NCBI GenBank assembly: GCA_963377175.1
Contig: CAUJNA010001890.1
Location: forward strand, 1,325,815-1,389,814
Source: Effrenium voratum
Lineage: Eukaryota > Sar > Dinophyceae > Suessiales > Symbiodiniaceae
DNA length: 64,000 nt
Direction: 5' to 3'
Under the pieces are notes generated by a model. The model was not told the DNA's origin. It was given only the letters and a program-made list of their open reading frames with translations, and did no database searches. Position 1 is the first letter of the stretch. Each line of letters begins with the position of its first letter. Made by a program: the position numbers and the translations under genes. Shown here one piece after another: positions 27,949 through 39,457 of this stretch.

Positions 27949-28925
27949 TGCTTACCTGAGGTTGGTTGAGCATCCAAAGATATGCAAAGAAGGAAACCGA
28001 GAAAGAGAAACCCACCGCCTTTCGAAGACGAGCCCAGGTTCTTTGCTGAAAATGGGGGGGGGGGGGGCGGGGACACGCAGAGGACACCAAGCCCTCTACT
28101 CCGAGAACCTTTCATTTTAAAGGTTCTCAAAAATAACTGGGTTCTTCGCGGGAAAACCCGAGTTTATGATTTAAAGAAGAAAAAAACATGTACGGTTTTT
28201 GTATGGTTTTTGTACGGGTGTTGTATGCTTTTTGCCCGGGTTTTTTTTAACCGTAAGACCCGGTCTTCTATTGGAAAAAAAACCGTGCTTCTTGGTGAAA
28301 GCAACAGGCTCCAAACCCCGGTTTCTCGCTACGCCTCCTTGATTTTGTTACCATCTCTACTCTTGGTATGGTCTGGCAAAAAACTGCCTGTTTCTTGCAG
28401 ACCCCCAGTAAAAAATCAACAGAACCAAACCACCAAAAAACATCAAAAAACATCAAAACACATGATCCAAGACCAGTGAAGCTACAGGTTCCGCCGGCGT
28501 AGAGGGACCACCTTACGCTCAGCCAAACCTATTCGGCCCCCGCGCCAGGCCGGCGAGCTTCACGGCCACCGCGCCCGCGAGGCCTCAGACCCGCGCCGCT
28601 GTTTTCGGCAGTGAAGCGCCGTGAGAAGCAAAGAACCGTTGGGCTAATCATATGGCCATGGGTCAACATCCAAATCGTAAATTCAGTGAACATCCGGTTC
28701 AATCCATGGGTGATGCTTGCTTGCTTTTGAAGGGAAACAACAAAAAAGGAAGCTCAAAAAAGAACCGTTGGGCCAACCGGTGTTCCCCTCCAAAAGTCTG
28801 ATTCCCCAGTAAACCCTAGCCATATCTCCAAGAAACAAAGTGGAGGCACCCACTATACTCGGTGGCGAAATCTGCTCCCCTACTAAAAGTGAATAACTTT
28901 TAGTGGTTTGATGGAACACATCTCC

Positions 28926-29194
28926 CATTTGCTTCCCGGGCTCAAGCCAAATCCGATCCACCAGATTTCCAGGAGAGAACATGGCCTTTGTTGCTTGCTT
29001 CTGAAGGGAAACAACAAAAAGGAAACAGCTCAAAGAAAGGAATCGCAAGAAGGGAAGCAAGGACACCATTATTAGGCTCGGTGGTTTTCTGCTCCCCTGC
29101 TAAAAGTGAATAACTTGTGGTCCGCGTTTAATCCGGAAAACCCATCAGTTGGCAACAAGTTAAAGTCCTAACAGCCAAGCAAAATGCACCAAAG
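28926..29194 (+). repeat. Segmental repeat with family I, copy 1
   Basis: TTTGCTTCCCGGGCTCAAGCC through AAGGACACCATTATTAGG plus I element CTCGGTGGTTTTCTGC..CACCAAAG. Nearly identical to 34288-34550, so recently copied. Confidence 0.85.
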
Positions 29195-29528
29195 ATATGG
29201 CCATGGGTCAACATCCAAATCGTAAATTCAGTGAACATCCGATTCAATCCATGGGTGATGCATGTATTCCCGAAGGGATTCTTGCGGACTTTTCGGGTGC
29301 TTGGTTTCCCAAGGGTTTCAAGAGAAGACGTACCCATAGCCTAAGGTATTTTAAGCATTTTCCCCCCACAGGGAGTTTGCCCAACTCTTGAGGCTTCGAA
29401 CTCTGTAAGTTATCAGCTGGGCATTGCAGTTCTCCAACCACTCTGGTTCAAAAAATCATCATCAACTGGTGGTTCAAAAAAATCAAACTCATCAGCTCTT
29501 GTGGTTCAAATTCACCAACTCTTGTGCT

Positions 29529-29694
29529 TCAAAAAAGAACATCGACTTTTTTCGATGCCGGTCCGAGAGGCTGAGGAGGAACCAAAGGCCCAGCAGCAAA
29601 AACCAGCTGGCTTGCACCTGGGCTCGCGCCATTTGCGTCGCGCGTGCGTTGGTCGGCTGTCGAGCGGCTTCGGTCCGGGCAGCGTTTTGATGCG
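29529..29694 (-). CDS. Minus-strand coding exon, ends in TGA
   Basis: After CACCCCTAAG| the minus frame reads RCPDRSRSTADQRTRDANGA and QLVFAAGPLVPPQPLGPASK to TGA at 29529. Third positions are GC-rich. No family recognised. Confidence 0.52.
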
Positions 29695-30289
29695 CTTAGG
29701 GGTGGGGTGGGCGGCGGTAAGGAGGGGATGAAAGGGGGGGGGGGTTCGGGGATAGGGATTGTTTTGGCTGAAGTGCATTTATTCTGTTGGTTCTTCTTTG
29801 TGGTCAGACTGTCCATTTTGCAAACGGACCATGTTTGATACCGCTGGAATCCGAACCAAGGGACATGAAGAACCGCTGGCACTTGGGAGCGTTTCTTGGG
29901 AAAGCCCCCATCCGAACCAGGTAGGAATCGATCCTGGCCTCATATGAGTCATAATCAAACCCTGTCATTCCAAGGGTCAACCATCCAAAGAAGAACGCGA
30001 TATCTGCACAGAGTTGTGGCAACAGGACTAGTCCTTAGTGTCCTCCATCTACGCATGGGGTTATTCCGTACTAACCTTCATCTACCGAGGTTTTAATTGT
30101 GGCTCACCTCCCCATTGAGGCTTGATCATTCGCCATATCAACAGAAAAGGAATGGTGACCTGCACAATTCACCCCATAATTTTGGAGGCATTAACCCATT
30201 CAATTTTGAGGGTCCAGGTAATTTTTACCTGGAATCACTGAAAAATCCCTGTTCAAGGTAGCAGAGCCCCTATTAAACGGCAACCCAGA

Positions 30290-30406
30290 CTCACGTGTTC
30301 AGTGACAATGGAAAAAAAGGGAACCCTTTTTGGGGCTTGGACCATGTTTAGTGGGGCAGCCACCAAAAAGAAAGGAAACAATAATTGGTGCCACTGAACA
30401 ACTGAG
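30290..30406. mobile_element. Family E element (E3), duplication CAGA
   Basis: CTCACGTGTTCAGTGAC...GCCACTGAACAACTGAG with CAGA at 30286-30289 and 30407-30410. Confidence 0.92.
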
Positions 30407-30898
30407 CAGATTTGTCCGATCGGGGCAGTTTGGGGTTCTGAATCCAAGGCACGGAAGAGTTGCCGCTGGCCTCCATGATGGAAAACACCAGCATGGCCAC
30501 CACGCACCCAGCCAGGGATGCACAGCAACACCTGAACGCCCGGATGGCCCGGATGGGACTTGTCTGAGTGAAGTAAAAAATATCTCACCAACCTGAAACT
30601 TGCGGTGGTCAAGGTGGTTGGGGGGGTATTCCCCACACCACCATTTGGGGTGAATGAGGTCGTGTGAGGTCGTTATACTTGCCCAGACTTGTCGACTGTG
30701 ATGCCAATGGACGCCCTTCCATTGGGTGACCATGTCCGAGGTGTCCTGATATAACGCCAGTGCCGGACTCAAGGGGCCAGTTTTGGGAGCTCCCAACTTG
30801 GAGGTTCGACCAACTTCAGCAGCTTGTAACGGTGCCAAGCCGACGAACCCCTAACTAACCCCTAACGTACCCCTGTTACAACCGTGCAACTTACTTAC

Positions 30899-31034
30899 CT
30901 GACGTTGGTTAAACGTCCAAGAAAGACCCACCGAGAGTTCGGTAGGGCCAAGGTCCTCAAAACGAATAAGAACACCCGGCGCGACTTGGAGCTGGGGCAC
31001 CAAGTGCAAAATCTCACCCCAACGACCCCTTCGT
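30899..31034 (-). CDS. Minus-strand coding exon, consensus donor
   Basis: CCCAACACAG| opens 45 codons (EILHLVPQLQVAPGVLIRFE) closing at CGTCAG|GTAAGT in phase 0. The donor lies in a CTTACTTACC..GTTGGTT stretch that recurs near 27720 and 27950. A long plus frame overlaps. Confidence 0.5.
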
Positions 31035-31390
31035 CTGTGTTGGGGTTGCTTAGTCAGCCTTGTTGGGAAAACATAAAGCCGACAAATGCTAAACAAGGCC
31101 CTACTGGTCTTGGGGGAGTGTCTTTTTGTTGGATACCTTTAAGTCGCGTGCTTTGCTCTTGGCTGGAATTAACCCCCCAGCAAGAAACTATATGTCTTGC
31201 CTAGTTCGTGGAAAACAAATGCCCCCTCCCAAAAAAAACAACTAAAACGAAAAGGGCCGGGAGCCAATTCTGGACAAGTGCTGTGATGTCGTGGCGGGTT
31301 GCCCTTGGCCCTTGGCCAGTTCACAAAGAACACCGCCGCAAGCATGGCCCTGGACTCATAGGAAAGCATCTCGTTTCAGGGATCCTTCAC

Positions 31391-31668
31391 TGGGAGGCAC
31401 ACACACACACTTAAACTCCAAATGGAGAGTGCTAATCTTTCGAGTACAACTGATGAGTCTCGAGTACAACTGATGAGTCTCGAGTAGGGGACCAAAAGGA
31501 CATTCAGAACAACACAACCATCTCGGCAGGTACGTCTGACTGATCAGGTCAGATATCAGCGCAGTTCACGGCCCTCTTCGTTGGGTCACCGGTCGTGACT
31601 GCGGGTGACCCCCCTGCTGAGAAACCGAAAAGGTGGTGACAGGGCATTCTGTCACTCCGCACACACAC
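31391..31668 (+). repeat. LTR-like direct repeat, copy 1
   Basis: Nearly identical to 32946-33302: CTCCAAATGGAGAGTGC, two 20-bp units CGAGTACAACTGATGAGTCT, then ACCATCTCGGCAGG to TCTGTCACTCCGC and an (AC)n tail. It lacks the 80-bp insert present in copy 2. Confidence 0.85.
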
Positions 31669-32066
31669 GCCCCTCAATGAGGGGCGAGAAACACTTTTTC
31701 GGGGGGGAGAAGAAGCGCCCGAAAGACGGACGAAGACCCCAACAGAAAACAAACGGAGCAGGCACCCAAAAGAAACAGAAAGCCCCACGTTGGGTCTCCG
31801 CGGGCAAAACCCCAACCGAGAAACACGAAAAACAGGGGAACCCGAGTTTTAGGGTCACCGCCGAGGGCAAAAACCCCAAACAGCCCAGAAACCCTCCTAA
31901 ACCTGGAAGACGACCACCACCGCAAAGTTGAAGACCGAGAAGAGGACCAGGCCATCCCTAGACGGGCGAAGAGGAAGAACAGGAAGTAGTTGGAAAAGGG
32001 GGGGGGGGGAGGAAACGAAGAAAGGAAGAGAGAAAGAGAGAAAAAAGAAGGAACGAAAGAAAGAAC

Positions 32067-32143
<77 letters not shown>

Positions 32144-32346
32144 GCGTATTTAGGGCGTCGCAACCGCCCGGGGGGAAAAAGAAACAGGGTGCGTATTTAG
32201 GGCGCCGCATCCCGCCCGGGAAGAAGGAAAAACGAAGAGAGAGGAGGAGGAGAGAAGGAGAAGGGAACAGGAGAAAAGGGAAGGAAACGAGAGAAGGGGA
32301 GAAGGAGGGAAAGAGGGAAAGAAAGAGAGAGAGAAAGAAAGAATGA

Positions 32347-32399
<53 letters not shown>

Positions 32400-32945
32400 T
32401 GCGTATTTAAGGCGACGCATCCCGCCCAGAGAAACACGAGGACAAAGCCAATGCTCGAGGAAGAGGGCGTCGAATCCCGCAGAGGGGCCATGAGGAAGAG
32501 CACGATGAAGCAACGGTAGGGAACGAAGACGGCAAGCCAAACAGCGCGAGGGGACCGAGGACCACGAACAAATAGGCAAACAAGAAGAGGACGACGACGA
32601 AAAAGGCAAACGACGCGGGAGAGAAGAAGCCATCCCTAAACGGGCCAAGAAGAAGAACAGCAACACGCGGAAGACGGAAGGCCGGAAGAAGGAACGGGAG
32701 GAAGGAGAAGCCATCCCTAAACGGGCGAAGAGCAAGACGACGGACACGCGGACGACGAAGGTGAGGAGGGAGGGTGAGACGTCTCTATGATCTGACCGCT
32801 GTCTTCCTTTTAGTGAAACCTCGTTCCTGGTTAAATGTGAAATTCCGCTGTTCTATGATCAGCACGTTGAGGTCAAATTTTCCGACAGAGCCGGCCCGGG
32901 GTCACACAATGGGTACACCCGAGGATTCCCCACGAATGGGGTGTA
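31669..32945. repeat. Internal region between the direct repeats, GA-rich
   Basis: (GA)n and (GAAA)n tracts at 31984-32400 with three copies of a GCGTATTTAGGGCG..CCCGCCC motif (32145, 32191, 32399) and three of GCCATCCCTAAACGGGC (about 31951, 32629, 32710). The 357-codon minus frame is Ser/Leu/Phe repeats and not a gene. No reverse-transcriptase, integrase or Gag signature seen. Confidence 0.8.
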
Positions 32946-33302
32946 CACACTTAAACTCCAAATGGAGAGTGCTAATCTTTCGAGTACAACTGATGAGTCT
33001 CGAGTACAACTGATGAGTCTCGAGTATGATGAGCTTCGACTCGCATAACGCTTGGCTTCCCTGTAGCTACTTTAACAGGGACACCCAGAAGCAACGGCAG
33101 TTCAGGGGGGGGGACCAAAAGGACATTCAGAACAACACAACCATCTCGGCAGGTACGTCTGACTGATCAGGTCAGATATCAGCGCAGTTCACGGCCCTCT
33201 TCGTTGGGTCACCGGTCGTGACTGCGGGTGACCCCCCTGCTGAGAAACCGAAAAGGTGGTGACAGGGCATTCTGTCACTCCGCACACACACACACACACA
33301 CG
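32946..33302 (+). repeat. LTR-like direct repeat, copy 2
   Basis: Same order as copy 1 plus an ~80-bp insert (GATGAGCTTCGACTCGC..GGCAGTTCAGG) after the second 20-bp unit. Ends in (AC)10. Confidence 0.85.
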
Positions 33303-33358
33303 CTAATAACGATGTTGATCCACCCGGATTCGCAATCTACCCCCTTTGCTACAGCCAA

Positions 33359-33565
33359 CTAACAAACAGCTTGCTCTTTCAGCAGCAGGGCCGCCGCAAC
33401 TTGGGCTGGCGCCACTCTTTGTTCAAGAACTTGAAGTTGCGCAGCACACCTGGCCGGCTTGAGTTGGGCGGAAGGAATCGAGGTCAAACTCCGCACTCTT
33501 CCCTGACTCAACACAGATTGCCAAGGGCATACTCGAGGGTTGCCCTCATCTGTGGTCACTGGCAA
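33359..33565 (-). CDS. Candidate minus-strand coding segment
   Basis: Open frame (PARCAAQLQVLEQRVAPAQV) ending in TAG; plus frames are open as well. Confidence 0.28.
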   Translation of the reverse strand: MPVTTDEGNPRVCPWQSVLSQGRVRSLTSIPSAQLKPARCAAQLQVLEQRVAPAQVAAALLLKEQAVC

Positions 33566-34042
33566 CTGACCCTGTGATTAAAGTTCAGATTCAAGTTGGT
33601 CTATCCACCAAGAGGCGAGGTGGGCAGGCAACTGCCTTTGGGCGAAGGGGCGGTCTGATGGGGAGAGAGGCCCTGCAATTGGGCAACCGTTGTTTCGCCC
33701 TCCAATGGATTGCAAGCATAGGCCTTTTGGAAAAAAAGACAAAACAAGGTCCTGGCAAGTGGCATAAACCCCATCTAAACCAGTGCCCTATTTTCAACCA
33801 AACTAAACAAAGACACAAATATTCCAAGAATGTGATTCCAAGTATTCTTTGGAATAAAAACCAACTAAACAAAGACACAAATCTGTGATTCCAAGTATTT
33901 TACTTGGTCACGTCTGTTTGCGCCCTGAAGGGCCTTGGCCAATCCAGTGCAGAACTCAGAAGCCTTTGGGGCCTGTTGACGGTCCATTTTCCTTGGACCA
34001 CATCTGGGGCACTCCAAACATCAGAGTTGATTCTGTGTCATG

Positions 34043-34189
34043 CTGCGGATGGACAAAGTTCATTGCGCACCACCTTTCAGAAACCCTGGAATGACTCGAT
34101 TCCTGAACGTATATACCAGCAAACGTTATGGTGTCCTGCCCATGGCTTCAGTTCGTGGTGCAAAATCGATGATGCGCAACCATCCGCAA
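34043..34189. mobile_element. Family D element (D6)
   Basis: CTGCGGATGGACAAAG..GCGCACCACC and GTGGTGCAAAATCGATG..CATCCGCAAG. Confidence 0.7.
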
Positions 34190-34287
34190 GATTTAGGCCA
34201 CCCTGTTAAAAGAAGACAGTTTTGGAACACCTGACATTTAAGGCCCCCAACCATCGAATCGGACTCGGGATTCGGGGAAATCATCTC

Positions 34288-34550
34288 CTATTTGCTTCCC
34301 GGGCTCAAGCCAAATCCGATCCACCAGATTTCCAGGAGAGAACATGGCCTTTGTTGCTTGCTTCTGAAGGGAAACAACAAAAAGGAAACAGCTCAAAGAA
34401 AGAAATCGCAAGAAGGGAAGCAAGGACACCATTATTAGGCTCGTTTGCTTTCTGCTCCCCTGCTAAAAGTTTAACTTTTAGTCGGCGTTTAATCGAAAAC
34501 CCATTAGTTGGCAAAAAGTTAAAGTCCTAACATCCAAGCAAAATGCACCA
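34288..34550 (+). repeat. Segmental repeat with family I, copy 2
   Basis: Counterpart of 28926-29194; its I element starts CTCGTTTGCTTTCTGC and has a CGGCGTTTAATC variant shared with copy 1. Confidence 0.85.
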
Positions 34551-34760
34551 TTCTTGGGGCTTGTTGAATTGAAAGGGAAACGCATCGCAAGCGACCGTCT
34601 GGGCCAGAACTTTCTCACTTCCAGAGATGCTTGCCAGCCCCCCCCTCCCCCCTTTCCGGCCCTCCCCCGCCCAGCTCGAGCTCGCGCGAGAAGAAAGACA
34701 CAACCCAATCATTACACCAACACGCGAAACGAAAAACCAGCGGGCGTTGCTTTGAGGGTA

Positions 34761-34861
34761 CCTGAACCCTCAAACTACCCATAACAAAAAGGGTTCTCGC
34801 CCCATAACCCCAGAATTCTCGAGCAATAACTTCTTGTTTTATTCAAATTTGAGGCTCCAGG
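34761..34861 (-). mobile_element. Family B element (B14) with TA duplication
   Basis: CCTGAACCCTCAAACTACCC...TTTGAGGCTCCAGG, flanked by GGTA and GTA, so GT...AG boundaries are present. Confidence 0.85.
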
Positions 34862-35029
34862 TACTTTTTTAGGGGGCTCTGAAGTGGAATCCACCCAACC
34901 ATGGAGTTTGGCAACGTCTGCGGATCCTTTCCCGTTCCTTGCCCGACTGCGTTCCGGTTGCGGACCCACACACCAACAAGGGAATCCGATCACATAAGCA
35001 GGTGCAGTGGAGAATCTACCAAAATGAAA

Positions 35030-35130
35030 TGGGTATGGGTCAACATTCGTCCACCAGAACGCAGGTTTAGTCCTTTCCATCTACCAGGGCAACCCATTGT
35101 GGGGTTACCCTATTTTCGACCCACAGCCAA
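35030..35130. mobile_element. Family C relative, reverse orientation
   Basis: GGTATGGGTCAACAT / TATTTTCGACCCACAG tips around CCACCAGAACGCAGG. Confidence 0.6.
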
Positions 35131-35389
35131 GCACCCTCTTCCAATAAAGGAAGAGAACAGGGGACTTCCCCTCACAATTCCAACTTCAGAATGGGTTGTT
35201 GCCCCAATATTCTGGTGATTTCCGTTTGTGGCCCATGTAGGAACCTGCTCAATTCTGCGCGCTTGCCGTTTTCTTTTTTTTTCATATATTTGTTTGGGTC
35301 AGGGCACATCATCCGCAGCACCTGGTCCCAGTTCCAAATGGAGCACCCCCAATTTTCAGGTCCCTAGGCCAAAACTCCGCGGATACTTT

Positions 35390-35515
35390 CCTGAGCTGTC
35401 CGTTTTCAGATCCCCCGCTAAAAGTGTTATCTTTTTACTGGGCTACATGGAAAACCAACCACTAAACTAAACACTAAAAGGATATAAAAGGCTAAGGAAC
35501 CGGATGGCTGGAAGC
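35390..35515. mobile_element. Family I-prime element
   Basis: CAGATCCCCCGCTAAAAG..CTAAACACTAAAAGG..GGAACCGGATGGCTGG. Similar copies at 42270-42380 and 55315-55410. Confidence 0.65.
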
Positions 35516-35723
35516 CATCAAGTTTTTTGGGATCTGGCGAAATGAGAAGTAGCGGACGGATCTTTGAGTCTGTGTTCTGATCTGCTACAAGTGTTCAACT
35601 TGAGAGTTATAAATGGAAACACCCACTCCAACAAAAGACAAAAACCAACGGAACCGGATGACGAACCACCAAGTCTCAAAGTCCAGGGTCTGAAGCACAA
35701 AGGGCTGAGCTCGCCCACTTAAA

Positions 35724-35915
35724 GCGAGCTTCCCTTTGAGGTGACTTTTCAAGGGCTATGTGGGGGAACCCAAACTGCTAAGTGGGTGCATCCAAGATGG
35801 ACACCAACGGGAACTTCTAATTCACAACAACAAAGAAGAAGGCATGTGTGGGATTATCTCCAAAGAAGGACCGCAAAAAAATCCCTTTGGTCTGCCTTTG
35901 TTGTTCCCACCCTTC
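35724..35915 (+). repeat. ~200-bp dispersed repeat, copy 1
   Basis: TCCCTTTGAGGTGACTTTTC, CCAAACTGCTAAGTGGGTGC, CTCCAAAGAAGGACCG, TTTGGTCTGCCTTTGTTG; matches 53836-54080 (18 kb away), which is longer by a local duplication. Confidence 0.85.
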
Positions 35916-36119
35916 ATTGAATCCCCCAACTCAAAACAACTAAAACCTAAGGAAAGTCTTGGGTGTTGGTGTCTGAAGCATGTCTGAAGCAAAGGGCTGA
36001 ACCGGCCCCCTCGCCTTCAGTAAAGCTTTGCCAATCCACATTGATGCCCAGTTCCAGCAACTCCGGAGGCGGCTCCTGCAAGCCAACGACGCCTCGATCC
36101 AAGCGTGAACAAACCCGAG

Positions 36120-36220
36120 CTTCCATTTGCTTAAGCCCCCTGGAAAAAATATCTCCAGTAGTGATCGATTCCTTTTAAAATCAACAGGGGAAAATAAACA
36201 TATTCTTAAACAAATGGAAG
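36120..36220. mobile_element. Family H element (H5), duplication CGAG
   Basis: CTTCCATTTGCTTAAGCC...CTTAAACAAATGGAAG, CGAG at 36116-36119 and 36221-36224. The cleanest H copy. Confidence 0.92.
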
Positions 36221-36439
36221 CGAGAAGGGGCCGCTTTGCCGCACATGACGACCTGAACCCTCAAATTACCCGTAGAAAAATGGAATTTAACCCCAGAATT
36301 TGGGGTTGCAACAACTTATGTTTAAGGAAATTGAACCATCCCTCGAACAAATTCAATTGGCTGGTGCACATGTTTTGCGATGTAACCTTGATGACGATGA
36401 CCGGCTGGTGGACCCATCTCGGATTCAAATTGTACACCT

Positions 36440-36857
36440 TGGACCCCAAATTCACGCCCACCCCAAAACAAACCTTACAACTTCGCCGAGAGCGCCCCAA
36501 ACTCCCGGAGCCTTGCGGCCCAAAGGCTTGGCATCCCAAGCGGTGCAAAAGGGCAGCAAGAAGCCAACAAAGGACCAGAAGCCTCGCCTCGCCTAAATGG
36601 CTTGACTCACAACAGAATCCAAAGTGTTTGCTGTTCACAAAAGAATGGCCTGCGCAAAACAACTCCCAAGTCTGGCAACTTAGGAGCTTTGGAGGTTGAG
36701 TCCCCAATCCGTTCCGGTGTTTCCAGGAACTCCAGAAGCCAGCTCTCACCCCGGTTACGGCCATTTTAGACTGGCCCAAGCGGACACCGTGGGAAGGCAG
36801 CCATGTGAACAGCGCCACAAGACAACTTGCCGCACGACGGTGGCGAAAACGTGGCAC
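36440..36857 (-). CDS. Minus-strand open frame of ~140 unique codons
   Basis: Within a 198-codon frame, the upstream part (SKMAVTGVRAGFWSSWKHRN; SSHLGEARLLVLCWLLAALL) is unique and mixed; the last part is family B sequence and excluded. A Leu-rich stretch could be a membrane segment. A plus frame is open over half of it. Confidence 0.42.
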
Positions 36858-37585
36858 GGGTTGGCCATGCAGGGGTCAAACATGAAGGGGGAAAAGGGCC
36901 GAAGCTGGGCGCCGGAGAGGTTTCACGCTGGGTTCAGAGGAGTCCTAAAGCAGGCCAGAGGCAGGTACAGGCAGGCACAGGCAGGCACAGGCAGGCAAAG
37001 AGGCAGGGGCTGAGCGGCAAAGAGAGGAAGAGAGGCGCAGCACAAGCAATTCATCAGGCAAGCTTGATTCAATACAGCTGTTCGTCTTATGCAGTAGGTA
37101 GTTGCAACATGGGCCTGCAAATTACTGAAACATCTACATGTTACGTAACAATGTGGCTGACTAGGAAATGGCAGCTTAACAGGTCGAGATGGGCTCTTTG
37201 CTGTTTGGGAATAATGACTATAAACACGGAGCCACCTGACAAGTGTTTGGTGGACATGAACCCCCACCACAATTTTATTCACCTAATGTTGTCCCCAATT
37301 TAAGAAGTGTCGTCTTTTTTTTACCGGTGGAAGCATGGTCGCCCTCAATGGTGCCAGGCGGGCTAAACCTGTTCTCAATCCCACCTCGAGGCACCTTCAG
37401 GAAGACTGAGGAGGTCAGGCAGGTGTTGCAGGGAGTTCAAACAATTGCAAGGTTCCTTAGATGTCGACTTCAACCATCATCCTGCCAAAACGGCCCTCAT
37501 TTCAACGCGGCCCAAAAGGTGCTGTTCAGAACCGAAAACGACAAACATCTCAAGAGCAATTGAAAATACGTCATCCTCACGGCTA

Positions 37586-37666
37586 CGCGGACCCTCAAAA
37601 TTCCTCAACAAATTGGTTATTGCCCCAAACTTATGGGGTGAGTTCCCTTTTTCATGGGGTTCCAGG
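37586..37666 (+). mobile_element. Family B element (B16)
   Basis: GCGGACCCTCAAAATTCC..TTATTGCCCCAAACTTATGG..GGTTCCAGG. Confidence 0.65.
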
Positions 37667-38235
37667 TGGGAACCTAACTCAGGGAACTTTAGCAAGCCGA
37701 TATTTTGCCACCAACCCAGTTGAGGCAACGAGGAAGAACTGGCCCATGGGAAAGCCTAAAGCCAAAGAACACCGGTTGCTACTGTGGATGGTTGCGAAAT
37801 CCAGAAATGCCGCACGAACTGACACCATTGTAAACCATAACGTTTCTTGGTGTTCTTGGTGTTCTTGTTTCTTTCTTGGCGTTTCTTGCTGATCTCCGTA
37901 CACCAAGACTTGTTTGGCAACAACAAGAGGACACCTGCACTGTCAGTCCACACATCATGCATGATTCAACTAAAGTGGTCACTGCTGCTTCTTTTGTGTA
38001 TCCTAAAACATGGCCAGACTTTGGCTGGTTCCAAGGGAATATCTTGAAAACCAACAAAGCAAAACGTGAAGGATAGTTGTATCTGGCAATGGACACATGG
38101 GTGTGTCAGAAACTAGGCGAACCCCAACCCCCCAACCAACAATGTGGTGTTCTCTTTGGTTTCCCTAACCGGGAGGCCAAGATCCCAAATTGCAGGCCTT
38201 TGACCAAAGACCTCAACAAAGCCCTTGGGACCCTA

Positions 38236-38346
38236 CCTAGAGCTTCCTTCTGACCCTTTTAAACATTGGCTCACCCAAAACAAATAAACTTGTCATGGAC
38301 CCAGTCTTGGAGACAGGGTGAGGCTCTCAGTCTCGGAGACTCCAGG
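38236..38346. mobile_element. Family A element (A8)
   Basis: CCTAGAGCTTCCTTCTGACCC...CTCGGAGACTCCAGG with an extra GGAGACAGGGTGAGG insert. Confidence 0.6.
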
Positions 38347-38414
38347 TATAAAAATCTGTCTCAAGGTCAGCCGACCTCCCAAAACCGAAAGTCTCCCCCC
38401 CCCCAGGTCCATCT

Positions 38415-38592
38415 TCAGGACATCCTCCACGCCGCCGAGCTCCCGTAACTTCTTCCCCGGCGGACTCGACTGCCTGGAGGGATGTTGTTGCTTTCTTCGG
38501 CCAAGGAGGTGCGCAGGAGGGGGGTCGTCCTATCCTTTGTTTTCGGGTATATAATGGTGAGGCTTGCTTTCGCTAGATCCGCGAATTTGTGC
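38415..38592 (-). CDS. Minus-strand coding exon
   Basis: Begins after TGGGTCCAG| (a family B tip) and reads HKFADLAKASLTIIYPKTKD, then RTSLAEESNNIPPGSRVRRG, to TGA. Plus frames are partly open. No family recognised. Confidence 0.48.
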
Positions 38593-38701
38593 CTGGACCC
38601 ACCAAACAAGCTAGAATTCAAAGCTGGAATTCAAACATCAAACGAGTTCTGGATCCACTCAACTACACATCAAACAAGTTGGGATTCACCAATTCCATAC
38701 C

Positions 38702-38805
38702 CTCACTGGCTGAGTGGAGGCCCAAAAAAAGTAACAAAACTTAAAATTTACCACTAAAATGGTCCAAACCCAAAAAGTTTCAAGTTCATGAACTCAGGAA
38801 GTGAG
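38702..38805. mobile_element. Family K element (K5), duplication TACC
   Basis: CTCACTGGCTGAGTGG...AACTCAGGAAGTGAG with TACC at 38698-38701 and 38806-38809. Confidence 0.9.
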
Positions 38806-38962
38806 TACCTTTTGGGTTGCAGCAAACCCATTTTTGGAAAATTTTGAGGTTCCAGGTTTTGTACACCAGCCTGGGCTTTCTGGCCTCCGAATCTGTTGGT
38901 TACAAACCCCCCGTTTGGTCACAGGAAAGCTCACCCGAGGTATGTTCCACAGAAACTCCATG

Positions 38963-39055
38963 CCTGGAGTCTCCTTCTGACGCCTAGAAAAAGGGTCCAT
39001 GACCCCTCTATTTTGGGTAATGACCCCATTCTTCAAGGGTCATGGAGACTCCAGG
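38963..39055. mobile_element. Family A element (A9)
   Basis: CCTGGAGTCTCCTTCTGACG...CATGGAGACTCCAGG; the two ends are of different subtypes (TTCTGAC and CATGGAG). Confidence 0.8.
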
Positions 39056-39083
39056 TGGTACATTGCGGTCATTTGCCGGATTC

Positions 39084-39221
39084 ATGTTGACCCCATGTTG
39101 ATCAACCCCAGTCTATTAATAGCGGGGTGGTGTTTGGCCCCTCCAACAGTCCCACATTTCGCCCAGGGAGAAGCAACCCCCTAGTAATACACTGGCTGGT
39201 TGAATGATATGGGGTCAACAT
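39084..39221. mobile_element. Family F variant (F4)
   Basis: ATGTTGACCCCATGTTG...ATATGGGGTCAACAT; relatives at 43413-43536 and 55410-55510, plus internal fragments at 45040 and 45230. Confidence 0.7.
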
Positions 39222-39338
39222 TGCCCTTGTTGCCCATACCCTACGATGGTTCTCAGAGACTGGTAAGGCCCTCAAATCTAGGCTGACAAACGATTCGTGT
39301 GCCTGGAAAGCGATTCGGATGTGCTGGCTGACACATTC

Positions 39339-39457
39339 CTTCCATTTGCTTAAGCCCCCTGGAATGTAAAATTATGTCCAGTAGTGATAGATTCCCTTCA
39401 AAACCAACCGGGGAAAATAATAATTAAAACAACAAACACAACTTAAGCAAATGGAGG
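39339..39457. mobile_element. Family H element (H6), duplication ATTC
   Basis: CTTCCATTTGCTTAAGCC...CTTAAGCAAATGGAGG with ATTC at 39335-39338 and 39458-39461. Confidence 0.9.

Noticed and set aside
31431..31490. Hammerhead ribozyme suggested by CTGATGAG repeats
   Set aside because: The CTGATGAG box is there twice, but no stem II followed by GAAA, and no cleavage-site stem, can be found in either orientation.
31674..32747. 357-codon minus-strand open frame
   Set aside because: It is translated (GA)n / (GAAA)n simple repeat plus short dispersed motifs; Ser/Leu/Phe runs with no domain.
36755..36782. Spliced-leader-like GGCCATTTTAGACTGGCCCAAG
   Set aside because: Needs several gaps and mismatches, and lies inside an open frame on the other strand.
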